From Crossiella sp. S99.2 (GTDB lineage: Bacteria; Actinomycetota; Actinomycetes; Mycobacteriales; Pseudonocardiaceae), in assembly GCF_023094165.1 (NCBI RefSeq), contig NZ_JALMDK010000002.1, forward strand, positions 124,001 through 188,000: a DNA stretch of 64,000 bases, given 5' to 3'. A program made the translations under genes and the position numbers. This document shows positions 63,574 to 64,000 of the stretch, piece by piece; within the stretch, counting starts at the first letter, position 1, and each line of letters opens with the position of its first letter. The notes under the pieces were generated by a model that did no database searches, was not told the DNA's origin, and worked only from the letters and a program-made list of their open reading frames with translations.

Positions 63574-64000
63574 TCAGCCGGTCGCGGCCCGCAGGCTGTC
63601 CATGGCGTGCCGGACATGGCCGCTGCTGGCCTCCAGCGCCCTGGTGGCGGTCTCGGTGTCCACTCCGGAGAGCAGGCACACCAGCGCGGTCTTCACATCG
63701 CCCTCGGCGGCCAGCAGCGCCGCCGAACAGGTCTTCTCATCCAGCCCGGTGGCCTCGCCCAGGATGACCAGCGACCGCCCGCGCAGCTTGGCGTTGGTGG
63801 CCTTCATGCTGACCATCAGGTTGGAGTAGGTGCGGCCCAGCCGGACCATCACCGCGGTGGAGAAGGAGGTCAGCACCAGCTTCTGCGCGGTGCCCGCCTT
63901 CATCCGGGTGGAGCCCGCGATGGCCTCCGGCCCGGTGTCCACGGCCAGCCGCACGTCCACGTCCACCCCGGCGATCGCGGCCGGGTTGGCCGAGACCAGC
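63574..64000 (-). CDS. murQ: N-acetylmuramic acid 6-phosphate etherase (5' partial)
   Basis: The C-terminal 141 residues are present; the start is past base 64000. It has the SIS-family etherase signature DTGPEAIAGSTRMKAGTAQK and NLMVSMKATNAKLRGR. MurQ cleaves the lactyl ether of MurNAc-6-phosphate to GlcNAc-6-phosphate and D-lactate, a peptidoglycan recycling step. The C-terminal helical subdomain (DEKTCSAALLAAEGDVKTAL) is complete. It fits with the amidase and lysozyme as cell-wall turnover functions. Confidence 0.93.
   Translation of the reverse strand, partial: LVSANPAAIAGVDVDVRLAVDTGPEAIAGSTRMKAGTAQKLVLTSFSTAVMVRLGRTYSNLMVSMKATNAKLRGRSLVILGEATGLDEKTCSAALLAAEGDVKTALVCLLSGVDTETATRALEASSGHVRHAMDSLRAATG

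Overview
The window is about 72% G+C by eye, with dense genes on both strands, many GTG starts and one likely TTG start. Together with WhiB, Crp, MarP, the two Get3-like ATPases, long-form LeuA and a PASTA penicillin-binding protein, this points to an actinomycete, most likely of the Pseudonocardiales. The genus cannot be fixed from sequence alone. Much of the gene order matches two blocks of Mycobacterium tuberculosis: dnaX - Ami1-like amidase - EbfC - recR ... leuA ... ask - asd (Rv3721c-Rv3708c), and metallophosphoesterase - ponA2 - whiB4 - bagB/bagA - ridA - MBL - crp - membrane protein - nth - tlpA-like - Nudix - marP - holin-like - acs (Rv3683-Rv3667). No prophage, insertion sequence, CRISPR array or biosynthetic cluster was seen.

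Layout. 1-7 kb: end of a MazG-like pyrophosphatase, tRNA-Ser(GGA), a cyclodeaminase, a metallothionein-like protein, SRP RNA, then the replication and recombination group dnaX, amidase, ebfC, recR and a P-loop kinase. 7-15 kb: a five-gene peptide ABC importer, a class II aldolase, a GH25 lysozyme and a DedA protein. 15-24 kb: leuA with a leucine-coding leader peptide, an epoxide hydrolase, a Phd/PIN toxin-antitoxin pair, a nitroreductase, a PIG-V-like mannosyltransferase, and the aspartate pathway pair ask-asd, where ask carries an internal start for a regulatory beta subunit. 24-37 kb: sugar kinase, SDR/TetR divergent pair, MFS exporter, Fur-catalase, two LiaF-like DUF1707 paralogues around a flavin reductase, Dps, and a secreted penicillin-acylase/S9 peptidase pair.

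37-64 kb: tRNA-Pro(CGG) and the second conserved block. It is interrupted by lineage-specific genes: TPR, Gfo/Idh and membrane genes between ridA and the Nudix/MBL pair, and a sliding-clamp paralogue plus an MFS exporter between MBL and crp. NhaA, TauE, a low-complexity membrane protein, acs, a GNAT enzyme, a degenerate Fic-like protein and a partial murQ finish the window.

Shared themes are envelope maintenance (amidase, PonA2, lysozyme, MarP, MurQ), oxidative and redox stress (FurA-KatA, Dps, WhiB, TlpA-like, Nth) and amino-acid supply (LeuA, Ask, Asd, peptide importer). The most unusual signals are regulatory or DNA-level: the leuA leader whose Leu codons are complementary to the leuA Shine-Dalgarno; a palindrome TGTCCACTGTGGA found five times, in four genes through a rare ACT codon; Crp-like sites near whiB/ponA and tetR; and a 360-base structured region next to crp ending in a two-way terminator.
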